Counted from the first letter of the stretch, positions 39,540 through 48,355 are shown. The stretch is 60,000 nucleotides of DNA from Apostichopus japonicus (GCF_037975245.1 NC_092581.1:18531303-18591302), one strand, 5' to 3'. Numbers and translations are program-made. The notes: generated by a model not told the origin, from the sequence alone.

Positions 39540-42500
39540 TATATATAGTAAGTCATATAAAAGTAAGTTTCGATCCTAGCAGGCTAGCAGGATCTTCTTC
39601 AGAGGCTGAATGACAAATAACTTACAGTAACAGAAGATATATATATATATACCTTGCATAGATGATTGTTTCCTTTGGGGACGATCAGGTGGTTTCCTTG
39701 AATGGTTGCCATGACGGCAATTCGCGACGCTTGTTGATTGTGTTGTATCTATTGTCGGCTCTGCTTCTTACTATGAAGAACTTTTCTTCCATACAGAGAT
39801 TAAACTGGTCAGAGCTGCGCTTATGTGTATTAGAGTGCTTTAGGATTTCCCAAGAAATTAATCAAGAAATCAAAAAATCAATCAATATTCTTTCTGTTTA
39901 AGTCCCAGATATGTTTCGAGAGCTCATTTTCTTTCTGTTAACATTCATTGTGCAAAGATTTGGTGTGGTTGTTGTTGTACCTTGCTTTAAAGCTTCCACT
40001 AGCCAGACTGATATATACGGCTGTCTCTTGACCAGTTGTGACCGTTGCTTGTAGATTATATCTCTGGCGAGACATTCCCCGGACAGGGGGCAGTCGCTCT
40101 TTTTTCTGCAATTGCAAGATATTTCCCTGGTCTCTGGGTTTGCTTTCGATACAATCTTATTATTGCGGGCTTTTATTATTTGCCGCTTACTCCTGAGTCC
40201 TCATACAGCTATAGCCAATTTTGACGTTGTTCTTGTAAATCTAGTTAAATATCGTGTGTAAGGCATGGTCACAAGGGAATACTTGTTTATGAGCTTCAGA
40301 AACTGCGCCCTTACATTAGTTTTAACACTTCTGCTATATGGTGGGGTGTACCATATTATTTTGCAGGCTCTGTTCTTTTTCTTCTTTTTCTGGGTATGGT
40401 TGCTGCTCTTCAGTGTGTACTCAATTTCCTCGTATCCAGCTTTCCGGAGGGCTGCGTTGTAGACGGGTGCTGCTTCATTAATAATATTATGGTTTGATGA
40501 TGTTTATATATATATATATATATATTTTTAGAAATATGCAGAGATATAAGATATGACTCATAATTGACAAATAAGGAGTATTGCTTTAGAAAACACATTG
40601 AAATTTTCAGTCCCCTTGGGACCTTCATCAGCAATACTTGGCAGTGGAAATTCCAATATATTTTCTAAAACAATACTCTTTATTTGTCAATCATGACTCA
40701 TATCTTATTTTTATGCTTATGTGTAATAATATTTCCTATTGGAGTATACCTGGATTTTCTTTACAATATATAAATATGCTTACTAGCAAACTGTAGCCCC
40801 TTTTTGCCTGCCTTAATGTTATATCCTTCTTCATTGCCAAATATGAAATATGGATAATTCCAACACAATCACAACCTAGTCATTGATTGTACGTACACAC
40901 TACACAGTCAGGCATATTGCAGCTCTCGGCTCAAAGTACACTAGTTAGTTAATAAACTTGACATGAGTTTAATAAGGAATAGTTAGTTAATTTCGGCCAT
41001 TGTTGCTGGTCTAGTAAACGATTTTGCAGTTCTTCCGATTTCTGTAGAATCGCTGAGATTTGGGCGATTTGTGAGGAAAAAAAAACACCCTTCTACTGAA
41101 AACTATTCTACGGGAGTGTATTAGACAAGGCCAATTTCTTCCAATCACTTCATTGAGCTATGGGGCGACAGCCAGACACTATTTCCGAACCCCACCATGA
41201 CACATAATGAAAAAACAACACAGGACTGAATTGTGTGCAAAATGACACCAAGTTAAGTAACTAGGTCATCTGTGTTACCCACATAACTGTATCTTGGAAA
41301 GATACAAAATGGTCAGGAATTTCTTGTTTAACAGCCACTTTGAGAACTATTTTTTGCTGTTGATTAAACTATGACCTAACACTTTCCTTGGTGTCATATC
41401 ATGGTCTGAAACATCAATGGTGCTTCAAGTGCAGATGTGTGTATGTGTGTGTGTGTGTATGTATTTTAGATCCTCCTGCAAGCAGGAACTCACAAAGAAG
41501 CCATCATTGGCTTATCAAAGCCGCAAGCTGACCAGAGTCAGTCTCTTAGATTCATATTTTCCATCCATGATTATGAATTGCAATTGTCAACAACTCCATT
41601 ACTAGACAACATACATTAATCTTGGAGTGAATCAAACTTGGGACCTTATGATTGAAACGCACTGGCGTTAACCACTGAGCTAACACTCCAAAGTATTATT
41701 GAACTACTGTGCCTTACTGTACTGGGACAGACCTCCACATACAGGTGAAAATCCTCAATATCCCAAGGGAGCAGCACACCTTGGGAGCAGGAGGTCAGAC
41801 AAGTTTTGTTTCCATCAAAATACTACTAATGGACAGGTCAGGTGCGTTATTATTGAATAGTATTCCCTTGGTGACTACTTTGTGGTTTCTTGAGGAGCAA
41901 CAGTTATTAAATTATCCATGTTAACTTGCAGAGTTTACAAAACAAGAATATTAAATCATAGAATTTCTATAAATTTCACCAGCAGAAAAGTGGAAAGAAC
42001 ACTAGAATAGCTTTAATTTACAGTGTTTCCGTTTACATCCTTAAACACCATCTTACTACCAAACATCTGTGATTTACTGTTTCTTGGTTCTGTGTTAGCT
42101 TTGTTCACCTTAAATAGCTGTGACCCCTTTCTTTGTGTTTTTTCACAGCTCGCTGGTTTTATTGTTTCGTATTTTGACCTATTTGTATTTTGTTGAAGGG
42201 TGTTCATGTTTATAAGCTACTCCAAGCTTATTGTGGGCACTATTCAGTCTTTCTCTCAAACTTATGATCTGTGTTTTAATATGTTATTTATTTCAAAGAG
42301 ACTGAAATAAAGTTTTTCAATGAATGAATGAATACTTTATGAATGTTAGTCAATCTTTTAAGACATTTGGGTCATTTTCAGCAAACCATTCCAGTTTGTT
42401 TTAACAACATGAACACAACCAGACCATATATTACAATAATTTATTGGTTCAAAGCTCCAGGACTTCATATTGTTATACAGTTTTTAGTTTATATGTAACT

Positions 42501-45500
42501 TTTTTTTCCTTTCATTTTTTTCCCCTTATGTTCAGTTCAAAGTTAAACAAATGGTCTAAAATTACATTTTACGACGTTTAATAATTTATCATAAAAATAA
42601 ACAATTATACCATGGTATACTTTCAGTACCAATAATAAATAGATAATAATATTAATAGGATCTTCTTTACAAAAATTATGCGAAACAAAAAAGATTTAAA
42701 TATCCCCCAAAAAAGAAAATATCACACAGTTTATTCAACACAGGAAGCACAGCATTTTATCACAGAAAAACTTCAGAGGCATTCAACCTGCAACACTAAC
42801 TATTTCCCTTTGTAAACCTATGTTTTCCTCCTTACAAACAACTTTTAGCTATAATCCTACCATTTCCCTAAGATAATTTAATTGACAAACCACTTCAAGA
42901 AAACCTCAGATTGTAACCAGCTAGCCCTGCATTCTTTACCTGTGATGTGATGAGCTGCATGCAGGAACCAGAGGGACACCAGGTCACGCATGATTAGCAG
43001 TGAATTCAGTGGACAAATTCTTATGTCTGGAGGCAATTAATCCTCTAGACCCACGGCAACCAGGAAGAGGATGTTCCTTATTAAAACCCTTCCTTGATAA
43101 TAAATCCACTACTATCAAAGCATCTGTGGTTTCATGATGTATTTACAGTCAAGCAGCCACAGTTAGTTAATAGTACTGTACATATTCTGAGTCATGCATA
43201 AATTAACCCAATTTGTCCAAACATATTTAGTAATTTGTTCTGACAATGTCACAACAGATGTCTACCTATATATGCATTCCATTTAGCCTCAAGGAGACAC
43301 TTGCTTATATTATCTCCAAAGAGACAGATACGTCAGAACACAGAGAAGAAGTACCCGAGACAATAACAGTGTTCTAGACCTACTGTACTGCACAGTAGGC
43401 TAGCCATAAGCAACGCAGTATACTGTACAATTGTTATTGGATCCAGTGGTTAGGCTGATGACAAGTTGAACATGTTGATGGACTTTTCATCATTTTTGTA
43501 TGTCACATTGCATTGGCGACCTAAGATAACCAATCCATTGGAACTCCTGTGTACCTTAATAGCACTGAACAATTTATATTGCATGGTATCATTTAACTGT
43601 TATCAATTAGCTATATACAACAGCTGCTGTGGCTGATATGGTCAGGAAAAGAATGCTTATTTACCGGTCTAGCCGGACAATTGATAAACCATTTCTGGTG
43701 GTGGCCAGTAATAATCAAAGGTAATAAACCATCAGCACTTCCTATGACCAATGCTACTTATTTATTCATGATTTTCAAGTAGCAATAATTGATTAAATGT
43801 GAACATATGTATGATAGTGTATAAGACTGTATGATAATGCATATGACTCTATGATAGTGTATAAACTGTATGATAGTGTATATGACTGTATGATAGTGTA
43901 TAAACTGTATGATAGTGTATATGACTGTATGATAGTGCATGACTCTATGATAGTGTATAAACTGTATGATAGTGTATATGACCAACGAGTTTAAGAAATC
44001 TGGAGGATTCATGTCAATTGGGCGCGCGCGTACCATGCATGGAGGGTCATGTGATGTGTTCCAGGGTGGTACCAAACTGATATTTCTCTGTAGCAGTTCG
44101 AGAATAGTGTTAGTGACTTCGTGAAAGATTTGCACCAAGACGGATCGAACATGGGAAGTAACGGCGTAAGAAGGTACTGGTACTTCAGGCCTACGAAATA
44201 GTACTAATATGCTAACGTTAGACATGCTGGCACAGAACAAGTACAGATACATTGGGCTTGCAGAGGGAATTGTCGATGTCGATGTCTGAATTGTATTTCA
44301 AGAAAGATTTTTTGTCGAAAAGGATTGTTGAACTGGACGTGTTGCTGTGGGGAAATGTTTAGTTCAGTGCAACCACGGAATTCTCCATGGAACAGAGCCT
44401 AATGCTGCTCGACGGGAATATAGCTATCACGTTAGGCTACAGGCACGGTTATTGCTAGGTAACGGGTGTCGTCTGCTGCTCTAAGCACGCATACACATTT
44501 ACGTACTAGTTGGGTGAAATCATCATGCGTAATGGGGAGAGTAATATATTAGTACCACCCTGGAACACATCACATGACCCTCCATGCATGGTATGTGCGT
44601 ACGCGCGTATTTACTGTGTGATAGTTCCTCCAGATTCATTAACCTCGATGAATATGACTCTATGACTGTTATAGTGTTCATATCGCTGTATGATAATGTA
44701 TATGACTGTATGATAGTGCATATGACTGTTATAGTGTTCATATCACTGTATGATAGTGTAATTTGATTGTATCATAGTGTATATGACTGTATTATAGTGC
44801 ATATGACTGCATGGATAGTGCATATGACTGAATGATAGTGTATATGATTGTATGAGAGTGTATACACTATACTAAATTGTACAATTCTTTCTACTTTCCT
44901 CAACACAGATCGAATTGTCACTTGACCGACAGTTCACAGGAAGTTGAAACAAAGGATCTATACGCAGATATTTCAAATGCTTTCCAGATGTTCTTCTTAT
45001 CGGTTTGTATGAACCAGAATTTATCCACCAACAATATCCTGGTTTCCAATACAGAACTACTTCCAGCCAACAGTATAAAAGCGTTTACTGTTAAAACCCT
45101 ATAATCAGTATGCTTATTGCTTATGGGATCAAGATTTTTGCAAATGGGATACGGAGGGGGCTGGATTTTTCAGAGTTTGTGACTATCGTCCCTTGTCAAT
45201 TTAAGCAAGAAAGGGTGATTATTTCCACCCCCATCCCCAACCCCCCATCCCCTTCCAAACCCTGATCTAGTCCAAATGAAAGATATGTTTAATTGGCATT
45301 TCAATTTTTTTTTCACTTAACAACCTTCATTTCTTTACAAGGTACCCCTCAGCATGACCTTTGTCCTCTTGCCATGTCTGGTCCAAAGGATATCCTCTCT
45401 CCCCACCTGTTGTATAACTTGCAGCCTGGTTAACCTACAGTATGTCTGCATGTTAAATTAGGCTCTTTTGGTATGTAATGTTACAGCATAACTACTATAT

Positions 45501-48355
45501 AATATAGTTTAATAGAAGCTATAGTTAGGCAATGCGAGCTACAACACTTGTTTTGGGGGAGAGCTGAGGGCAAGGGTGAGGGAGGGGTGAGGGCAGGGGG
45601 AGGGAGGGGTGAGGGCAGGGGAAGGTGGGACAAGTAGGTAAACCAAGCATAAACTTCATAAATGCTACAGGCATTGACAATTTGGCAGCTACACCTAATA
45701 TTTTGTTTGGGGTCTGGAGTGGGGAATGGTCGGAGACATTGAACCAAGAACACAGGAGTACATGTACAGTAGGTCAAGCGATTCATATTGAAACTGTTTT
45801 TGAGTTCAATGGTTGAGATAGGTATATCTGTTGCACACTACATAATTCAGTTATCTATGGCACTAAACTTCACTAAAATTCAGTTATCTATGGCACTCAA
45901 AGTTTGTATGCAAATCCATAGCAATACCCCCACGCCCACGGTACAGTATTTGCTTATTTTGCTGTCTGTTCTTGACATTTACAGAAGAACCTTTCATTGA
46001 TATCAATCTGTGCCTACAAATCCTGATCATGACTTCATCAGTCCATCCATCACGTCTATAACGACCGGACATAACACCTATAGAACTTTAATTTTTGATG
46101 ATGTATATTATATTTCTCAAGATCCGTCGTCGACGATCAGTATGGGTTTCATTGGACATCTTTTCCTTGCAAATTCCATCGTTTCCAACGATCCATGCAT
46201 TTAATCAAAGTCTCACCTTTGCTATTTTCATCACTTGGTTTTGTTGCATTTAATCCGCAGGCCTTGAACCATCTTGATGTCTTCCTTTTCATCTGGTCTG
46301 GCAAGCTACTCACAGTCTCACTGTTCAACCATTAAAACCATTCAACTATTAAAACCGTTCAACCGTTAAAACCGTAACCTATTACTGTACTTGTTGAACA
46401 TAATCATGTACATGTCGACAATTTCACCCCTGGTAGGTCTCAGAAGGGCAAGTAATATTGTAATCAAGTTTAGTACTGGCAACTACTGTATGACCAGGAT
46501 TAGCCCTCAATCTATCTATTAACAGACTTTTGTCAACTGAAGGTCAAGTACAGGGAGAAAACAGCCATAACTTGCTGTTTTATTGTTTGAACAGAAATCC
46601 ATGTTTTGATTTGGGAGGTTATTAGGTTAATATACTTGAGGGTCTTTATGAACAGTCAAAGTTTGTGACATTTTGAAAAGAAATCCAGATTAACTAGATA
46701 ATTTCCTAACAGGAATGTGTTCTATTTGCATTGGATAGTGAATGGATCAAGCAAAGTTGCCAGTTTGCCACAGTGTTTAGGAAAAACAGAGCAAAACTGG
46801 TGATGAATTAGTGAGTGGCCGTTCCAGTTTAAAGGTGATGTGTCTCAAGTAAGAATATTACTATTCCTACAGCAGTTGCAAATTGAATTGACCATGTGAC
46901 TCGAGTCGGGAAAATTGCTGCCGATTATTCGACTCCATCTTAAACTTAAGTGCTGTGACCGGTTGTACAACTCTGGGATGAGTGTTCCTATTCATTAGCT
47001 TACAAATAGAAGTTATAGAACGACCTTTTCATTTGTTTTACTCTGTTAAAAGTAATTTACATGTATATATTTTAGTATTGTGTTTTTCCTCCTCCCCCTC
47101 CCTCCTCCAGCACCCCTCCTGTTACACCCATCACTACATAATCAACCATAGAATACTAACCTGGAATTTAGGGACTCTACCCTTTGGAGAGTGTTAGCTA
47201 GTACTGTACATGTATGTGTTAAAACATTGCTTCATTTTACATAAGTACTGAACTTGACAATGAAATAATTTATCTGGTATTGCATCGCAAAACATTTGGT
47301 CATATTGCTATACAAGCGCAATGACATACGACAGTTATTTTATGCAGGAACAATGGTGTTTTTAAGAGTTACTGTTAACTTCCAAGCCCGCAAAACTTTA
47401 ATGACATATATACACAAACTTGATCACTTGGTTTAAATTCCCTGCTGGATGACGTGTTAATGAACCAAATGATTTCGATTGTGTGTGAGATCCCTGATGC
47501 GATAATATTCACAAGAATGTCCCAGCATTCAATGTTCAATGCTGATACACATATTAATTCTTGATAAAAAAATGTAAACATGTCCTCGTTGCAAATGCTG
47601 CTGCAAAACAAGTATATTTTTCACACAAGCAAATACAAGTTATAGCTACACATTAACATTTATTCTCTTTTAATACAGAATTATGAAGACAGAAGGAAAT
47701 TTCTCCTGGTGGCACTGGCCCAAGTTCTAAGGAAATCACAAAACTGGAAGCCAACTCAGCTCCTATGATAGGACTTCCAAACCAATCAAAATATATGTTG
47801 TACTATTTGCCATGGAGGGGTTGGAGGGGAAGGCAGGGCCCTTTAAGTTTAATGGAACCTCATTACCTCTATCATTCATATACCATGGAGATGGCACTAA
47901 AATTATTTCTCCTGTAACTGTCTTTCGACCTGCTGACTGGGCAAATGAAAATCTGTCTAACACTAATTAACAAGTAACAGTTAGGCATAACTGTAAAGCC
48001 TAGGCCTGTTATTTGTTTTGTACAAAGCCGAGTCTTATTACGACCGAAACAAAATAAGAAAGCGTAGTGTGTACTGTAATGGTATCCCAGTCCTAAGTAC
48101 AAACAAACAACATACGCTGATCTAAAACTTCAAGTGGTGTCTGAACAACGCTTTTATCGTCTTACCGGTCATATAGGTGTCATCTTTTTGTATTCCTTCC
48201 AGGACTTCACCCCTTGCATAATATTGAACGTTTTGGATGGTAATCGCTTCATCCCTGTAATTGAAGAATATCACGGATGCGAGGATTGTTCCAAGGCAAA
48301 TCAAATACAAAAAGTTTCGCCTCCAAACCATTCTGAATACCATGTCATTGGTCAT
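8058..48355 (-). CDS. UST: UST-type uronyl 2-O-sulfotransferase, complete, eight exons
   Basis: Exons in transcript order are 48166-48355, 27196-27551, 23971-24117, 17897-17976, 14389-14542, 11135-11232, 9680-9837 and 8058-8215. All phases agree and the product has 446 residues. It is a type II Golgi protein with a membrane anchor at about residues 13-30. A long N-glycosylated stem follows, then a PAPS-dependent sulfotransferase domain. The 5'-phosphosulfate loop is VVFNRVGKCGSRS (187-199); RHLHYVNF (249-256) holds the presumed catalytic His250; the 3'-phosphate site is INIIREP..RLVSQYYFSRFGD (R271, S279); and IIPFFCG is at 330-336. The exact profile, including RVGKCGSR and the LPxYFxG..KLY region, fits UST better than HS2ST. 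UST transfers sulfate from PAPS to the 2-O of iduronate/glucuronate in dermatan and chondroitin sulfate. The upstream in-frame TGA seven codons before the ATG fixes the start. The C-terminus is shorter than the vertebrate one. Confidence 0.93.
8216..9679. other. UST intron 7
   Basis: It holds a diverged reverse copy (about 9374-9494) of the repeat found at 3160-3446 and a short ATGTTTTTAAACGTTTTT-type direct repeat at 9555-9600. The rest is AT-rich and I see nothing else. Confidence 0.6.
9680..9837 (-). CDS. UST: UST exon 7: LVVGILEEFE region
   Basis: It encodes SPSRRALLRAIYNVEKNFLV, VGILEEFELTLKVLERMLPR and YFSGAEKLYRTP. The (V)GILEExE..LxxLERxLPxYFxG pattern is diagnostic for UST. The acceptor is ttattttcag and the donor CCAG|GTAAG. 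Confidence 0.94.
9838..11134. other. UST intron 6
   Basis: A short tandem doublet (TTCTACCTTATGGGA) lies at about 10180-10215. A G-rich tract with quadruplex-type spacing (GGGGGAGGGAGGGCAGGGG) lies at 11077-11111, just beyond the exon 6 donor; in the UST transcript this is C-rich. Nothing else recognised. Confidence 0.6.
11135..11232 (-). CDS. UST: UST exon 6: cysteine-rich segment
   Basis: It encodes TIDECTVNQHRDCSGKKNFY and then IIPFFCGNNRHC. The four cysteines (314, 322, 335, 341) and IIPFFCG match the disulfide-bearing region of 2-O-sulfotransferases. The donor is GCAC|GTGAGT and the acceptor gacgatag-side ctttcag. Confidence 0.92.
11233..14388. other. UST intron 5
   Basis: It contains a C/G-rich fragment at about 11390-11480 ending AAATCCTGGATCTGCCCCC, resembling a hAT-type terminus, and the LINE 3' fragment at 13190-13855. 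The remainder shows nothing recognisable. Confidence 0.55.
13190..13855 (+). mobile_element. Degenerate non-LTR retrotransposon 3' end (CR1/L2-like)
   Basis: The plus-strand frame reads NGTAPHYLGSLISRQ, then FGARSFAYFAPYLWNALP and NDIRAAPSLNVF, the standard C-terminal end of a LINE reverse-transcriptase ORF. A +1 shift at a T run (about 13435-13442) continues as KAFLKTYLFRKYYSF and stop. An AT-rich 3' UTR ends GTGCTTTGAG, GCGCTATATAAGAC and (ATT)n. The same CCTCACAGAGACATTAAAAT sequence flanks both ends, consistent with insertion into, or duplication of, its target. Confidence 0.82.
14389..14542 (-). CDS. UST: UST exon 5: PAPS 3'-phosphate site
   Basis: It encodes YNASEVLYINIIREPIPRLV and then SQYYFSRFGDGGQD. 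INIIREP with the Ser eight residues downstream forms the 3'-phosphate-binding motif, and YYFSRFGD is a signature shared with HS2ST. The acceptor is ttgtttgtag and the donor GAG|GTAAGA. Confidence 0.94.
14880..15570 (+). repeat. ~80-bp satellite interrupted by a SINE-derived palindrome
   Basis: The unit contains GGATACCTTGGTATCCGTAC, AGCTGCCGCTTCTAATACAC and CTATATATCCATGTTACGTA. Copies are seen before 14992 and from 15225 to 15570, so the palindrome at 14992-15224 was inserted into a pre-existing array. GGATACCTTGGTATCC is itself palindromic. Degenerate relatives continue to about 15900. Confidence 0.75.
14992..15224. mobile_element. Palindromic pair of tRNA-SINE bodies
   Basis: A ~105-bp left arm (14992-15098) and right arm (15117-15224) are near-perfect inverted copies around an ~18-bp centre. 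Each arm contains CAAGCAGGAACTCGCGAA, AGCCATCATTGGCTTATCAA and GTCTCTTACATTCATATTTA. The same body occurs once, fused to a tRNA-like head, at 34917-35148 and 41458-41689. This locus therefore looks like two headless SINE bodies joined head to head. Confidence 0.75.
16195..16365 (+). repeat. Three-copy ~65-bp tandem repeat
   Basis: TTTTGATATCATAAGTCATT recurs three times with GAGAAAGTA and GTGTCTGWATGG between copies. It lies inside UST intron 4. Confidence 0.7.
17897..17976 (-). CDS. UST: UST exon 4: catalytic histidine segment
   Basis: An 80-bp exon encoding KHIVSILDKVQTPYLFQRHL and then HYVNFN. PYLFQRHLHYVNF matches the family's YLFTRHVHFLNF. His250 aligns with the catalytic base of 2-O-sulfotransferases. 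The acceptor is tttcttcag and the donor AACCG|GTGAGT. Phase 0 in and phase 2 out match exons 3 and 5 exactly. Confidence 0.9.
18121..18330. repeat. 117-bp tandem duplication
   Basis: Copies start at 18121 and 18238, both with AAACTAAAACCAT, GCACAGAYGAA, AGAGAGAAATCTGC and TATGAGAGGAAAATATA. The second copy is truncated. Confidence 0.75.
18690..18815 (+). mobile_element. Retroposon 3' tail (CR1/L2-type)
   Basis: The sequence GTGTAAAGCACTTTAGAGCA, then AGAGCTATATAAATTGATTA and ATTATCATCATT, matches the style of the LINE tail at 13780-13855 and the reverse copy at 26821-26940. The 5' part is not recognisable. Confidence 0.55.
19571..19855 (+). repeat. Tandem repeat with alternating short and long units
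   Basis: Units contain CCCTGTATGTTGTATCTATC, CTCTCAAA(GACTCAAA)CCC and AGACAAAACAAGCCC. Some units carry and others lack the extra GACTCAAA, so two lengths alternate. It causes several overlapping chance ORFs. Confidence 0.75.
21182..21537 (-). mobile_element. MITE family copy 1 (intact), 356 bp
   Basis: Termini are AGGGTGTGAAGACTCGC and GCGAGTCTTCAATGCCT, imperfect inverted repeats. TTAA precedes the left end and TGAA follows the right, perhaps a decayed TTAA target site. The reverse complement recurs at 36519-38655, where a hAT element interrupts it. Excluding that insert, copy 2 is about 361 bp. Confidence 0.75.
23971..24117 (-). CDS. UST: UST exon 3: PAPS 5'-phosphosulfate loop
   Basis: It encodes KTERVVFNRVGKCGSRSMIS and then LLRDLAQQNNFNLISS. 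GKCGSRS is the phosphosulfate-binding loop, with Lys194 and Ser197/Ser199. The acceptor is gtctttcag and the donor GAG|GTGAGT. A 1.35-kb TAG-rich microsatellite starts about 60 bp upstream in the transcript. Confidence 0.93.
24181..25529. repeat. 1.35-kb AGTATGTAGTAGTAGTATT-type microsatellite
   Basis: An almost uninterrupted array of TAG and TAT triplets arranged as AGTATGTAGTAGTAGTATT with sporadic CGTATG, GCAGT and ACAGTAGG variants. Longer modules, for example TACAGTAGGTAGTATGTAGT, recur at 24661, 25047 and 25257, showing segmental duplication inside the array. On the UST transcript strand it reads UACUACAUACUAAUACUAC. Confidence 0.93.
26821..26940 (-). mobile_element. Retroposon 3' tail, reverse orientation
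   Basis: On the minus strand it reads CTGTAAAGCGTCTTGAGCAG, then TTTGGCGCTATATAAGTCTC and (ATT)n. This is the same 3' end type as at 13780-13855 and 18690-18815, here followed by an AAT microsatellite. Confidence 0.65.
27196..27551 (-). CDS. UST: UST exon 2: lumenal stem
   Basis: A 356-bp exon encoding residues 64-182, rich in Asn, Ser and Gln. It has N-glycosylation sequons NAT, NFS, NSS, NDS and NAS, as expected of a Golgi stem. The acceptor is ttttttggcag. The donor TCG|GTTTGT is weak but is the only phase-compatible site before the stop. This stem is longer than in vertebrate UST. Confidence 0.78.
27790..28695 (+). repeat. 31-bp satellite with higher-order repeats, ~29 units
   Basis: The unit is AACATCCACTAAGGGGATAC plus RYATTAAAACT. 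Variants (CACCAAGG, CACTTAGG, CACTAATAGG, GCAGCCAC) recur in blocks. The run CACTAATAGG-CACCAAGG appears at about 27886, 28247 and 28528, so segments of roughly 280-360 bp have been duplicated within the array. Confidence 0.9.
29779..30775. repeat. Twin palindromic 21-bp arrays with terminal inverted repeats
   Basis: Two adjacent arrays (about 29815-30232 and 30283-30735) of the 21-bp unit GAATTCGAGATATCTGAAATT, alternating with a CTATTTCAGATATCTGAAAT form. Each unit contains GATATC and many contain GAATTC. Both arrays are bounded by GGAAAGCCATTTTAACATTT / AATCGGGAAATTT and its inverse. The junction at 30225-30275 has an end of one next to the start of the other, so this is two tandem copies of one element. 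The unit length (7 codons) leaves long open frames such as 30306-30692 with an NSRYLKL heptad; I regard these as by-products. Confidence 0.88.
32744..32802 (-). pseudogene. U2 snRNA 5'-end-like fragment
   Basis: On the minus strand it reads TCTCAGCCTTTTGGCTAAGA then TCAAGTATAG, matching about 28 of 30 bases of the U2 snRNA 5' region (TCTCGGCCTTTTGGCTAAGATCAAGTGTAG). The sequence diverges after this point: the Sm site and later stems are absent, and a short CCCCTTCTAGGGG hairpin follows. It is best read as a truncated U2 pseudogene or a U2-derived retroposon. Confidence 0.7.
33185..33630. mobile_element. hAT-type MITE, 446 bp, perfect 8-bp TSD
   Basis: Terminal inverted repeats are TAGGGATGCACCGGAT and ATCCGGTGCATCCCTA. 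The target duplication CTTAACTC is present at 33177-33184 and 33631-33638 without mismatch. Both ends are packed with TCCGGCCGGA palindromes; the middle is AT-rich and non-coding. Confidence 0.92.
34917..35148 (+). mobile_element. tRNA-derived SINE, full length
   Basis: The head GGAGTGTTAGCTCAGTTGTT has an A-box, and GGTTCGAGTCACTCC carries a B-box, forming a degenerate tRNA-like unit at 34917-34983. The body contains GACGTTAAATATGAATGTAA, GAGACTGACTTCGGTCAGCT and GCGAGTTCCTGCTTACAGGA. The T-stem does not pair, so this is not a functional tRNA gene. A second full copy lies at 41458-41689. Confidence 0.82.
36676..38443. mobile_element. hAT-type element, 1.77 kb, perfect 8-bp TSD, internally nested
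   Basis: Termini are CAAGGGCGGCGGAAG and TTCCGCCGCCCTTG. The target duplication CTATCGCT lies at 36668-36675 and 38444-38451. No transposase frame is seen, so it is non-autonomous. It contains another element at 37183-37571 and carries its own 3' end twice (37945-38100 and 38287-38443), separated by sequence ending TACTGGCTACGCCCCTG, itself hAT-terminus-like. Confidence 0.88.
37183..37571. mobile_element. Nested hAT-like MITE, 389 bp
   Basis: Inverted termini CAGTTGCGGAGC and GCTCCGCCACTG (one mismatch). It contains CGGAGCGCCACTACAGG near the left end and a CAGGGGGGCATCCGCCCCCTG palindrome near the right. A clear 8-bp TSD is not preserved. It lies inside the larger element 36676-38443. Confidence 0.65.
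38840..40760 (-). mobile_element. Degenerate Penelope-like element with repeated flanks
   Basis: The minus strand between about 40480 and 39655 reads, with frameshifts, IIWYTPPYSRSVKTNV, CPLSGECLARDI and then, in another frame, QATVTTGQETAVYISLAS followed by KARYNNNHTKSLHNE and ELSKHIWDLNRKNID. This is the reverse-transcriptase tail and GIY-YIG endonuclease of Penelope-like elements. Around it, a segment with CTGCCAAGTACTGCTGACGA and GGTCCCATGGGGAC occurs at 38990-39060, 39325-39390 and inverted at 40600-40650. TA runs lie at 39489-39530 and 40505-40525. It is not functional. Confidence 0.8.
41458..41689 (-). mobile_element. tRNA-derived SINE, second full copy
   Basis: Reverse orientation: the tRNA-like head at 41622-41689 reads GGAGTGTTAGCTCAGTGGTT on the minus strand, and the body is the same as at 34917-35148 down to CAGGAGGATCTAAAATACA. 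A GT microsatellite abuts its 3' end (41428-41458). Confidence 0.8.
42010..42335 (+). mobile_element. Possible retroposon 3' end with (GAAT)n tail
   Basis: Ends GAGACTGAAATAAAGTTTTT then CAATGAATGAATGAAT, a polyadenylation-like signal followed by a short tandem tail, as in non-LTR elements. No reverse-transcriptase coding is readable. Confidence 0.35.
43780..44860 (+). repeat. ~20-bp satellite (TGTATGATAGTGTATATGAC) split by a transposon
   Basis: Units TGTATGATAGTGTATATGAC and TGTATGATAGTGTATAAAC occur at 43805-43982 and again, same orientation, at 44651-44860. The element at 43983-44650 interrupts the array. Confidence 0.8.
43983..44650. mobile_element. Foldback-type DNA transposon, 668 bp
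   Basis: Ends are long inverted repeats of about 100 bp: CAACGAGTTTAAGAAATCTG on the left and, inverted, CATCGAGGTTAATGAATCTG on the right, both followed by GGAGG and then CATGCATGGAGGGTCATGTG with ATGTGTTCCAGGGTGGTAC. The flanks TATATGAC and AATATGAC match at 7 of 8 bases, a probable target duplication. The interior has no transposase frame. Confidence 0.82.
45554..45630 (+). other. G-rich tract with quadruplex-type spacing
   Basis: Repeated GAGGGAGGGGTGAGGGCAGG units give more than six GGG runs with short loops. The same kind of DNA is at 34438-34495 and 11077-11111. Confidence 0.6.
48166..48355 (-). CDS. UST: UST exon 1: start codon and transmembrane anchor
   Basis: It encodes 63 residues plus one base. 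The cytoplasmic head is MTNDMVFRMVWRR, followed by a hydrophobic anchor NFLYLICLGTILASVIFF; the rest is stem. ATG at 48355 is the first after an in-frame TGA. The donor is ACCG|GTAAGA. Later in-frame ATGs (residues 5 and 9) would also keep the anchor. Confidence 0.85.

Larger units (their letters stand above)
27552..48165. other. UST intron 1, 20.6 kb
   Basis: The largest intron. Its repeats are listed separately (27790-28695, 29779-30775, 32744-32802, 33185-33630, 34917-35148, 36519-38655, 38840-40760, 41458-41689, 43780-44860). Stretches 30776-32740, 35149-36518, 41690-43779 (apart from a possible retroposon tail near 42285-42335) and 44861-48165 (apart from G-rich DNA at 45554-45630 and two small tandem doublets at 45845-45900 and 46318-46375) contain nothing else that I can identify. 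No other host exon was found on either strand. Confidence 0.6.

Noticed and set aside
43758-44252. 164-codon minus-strand frame with YTIIQFIHYH repeats
   Set aside because: It is the 20-bp satellite plus a transposon end read in one frame.
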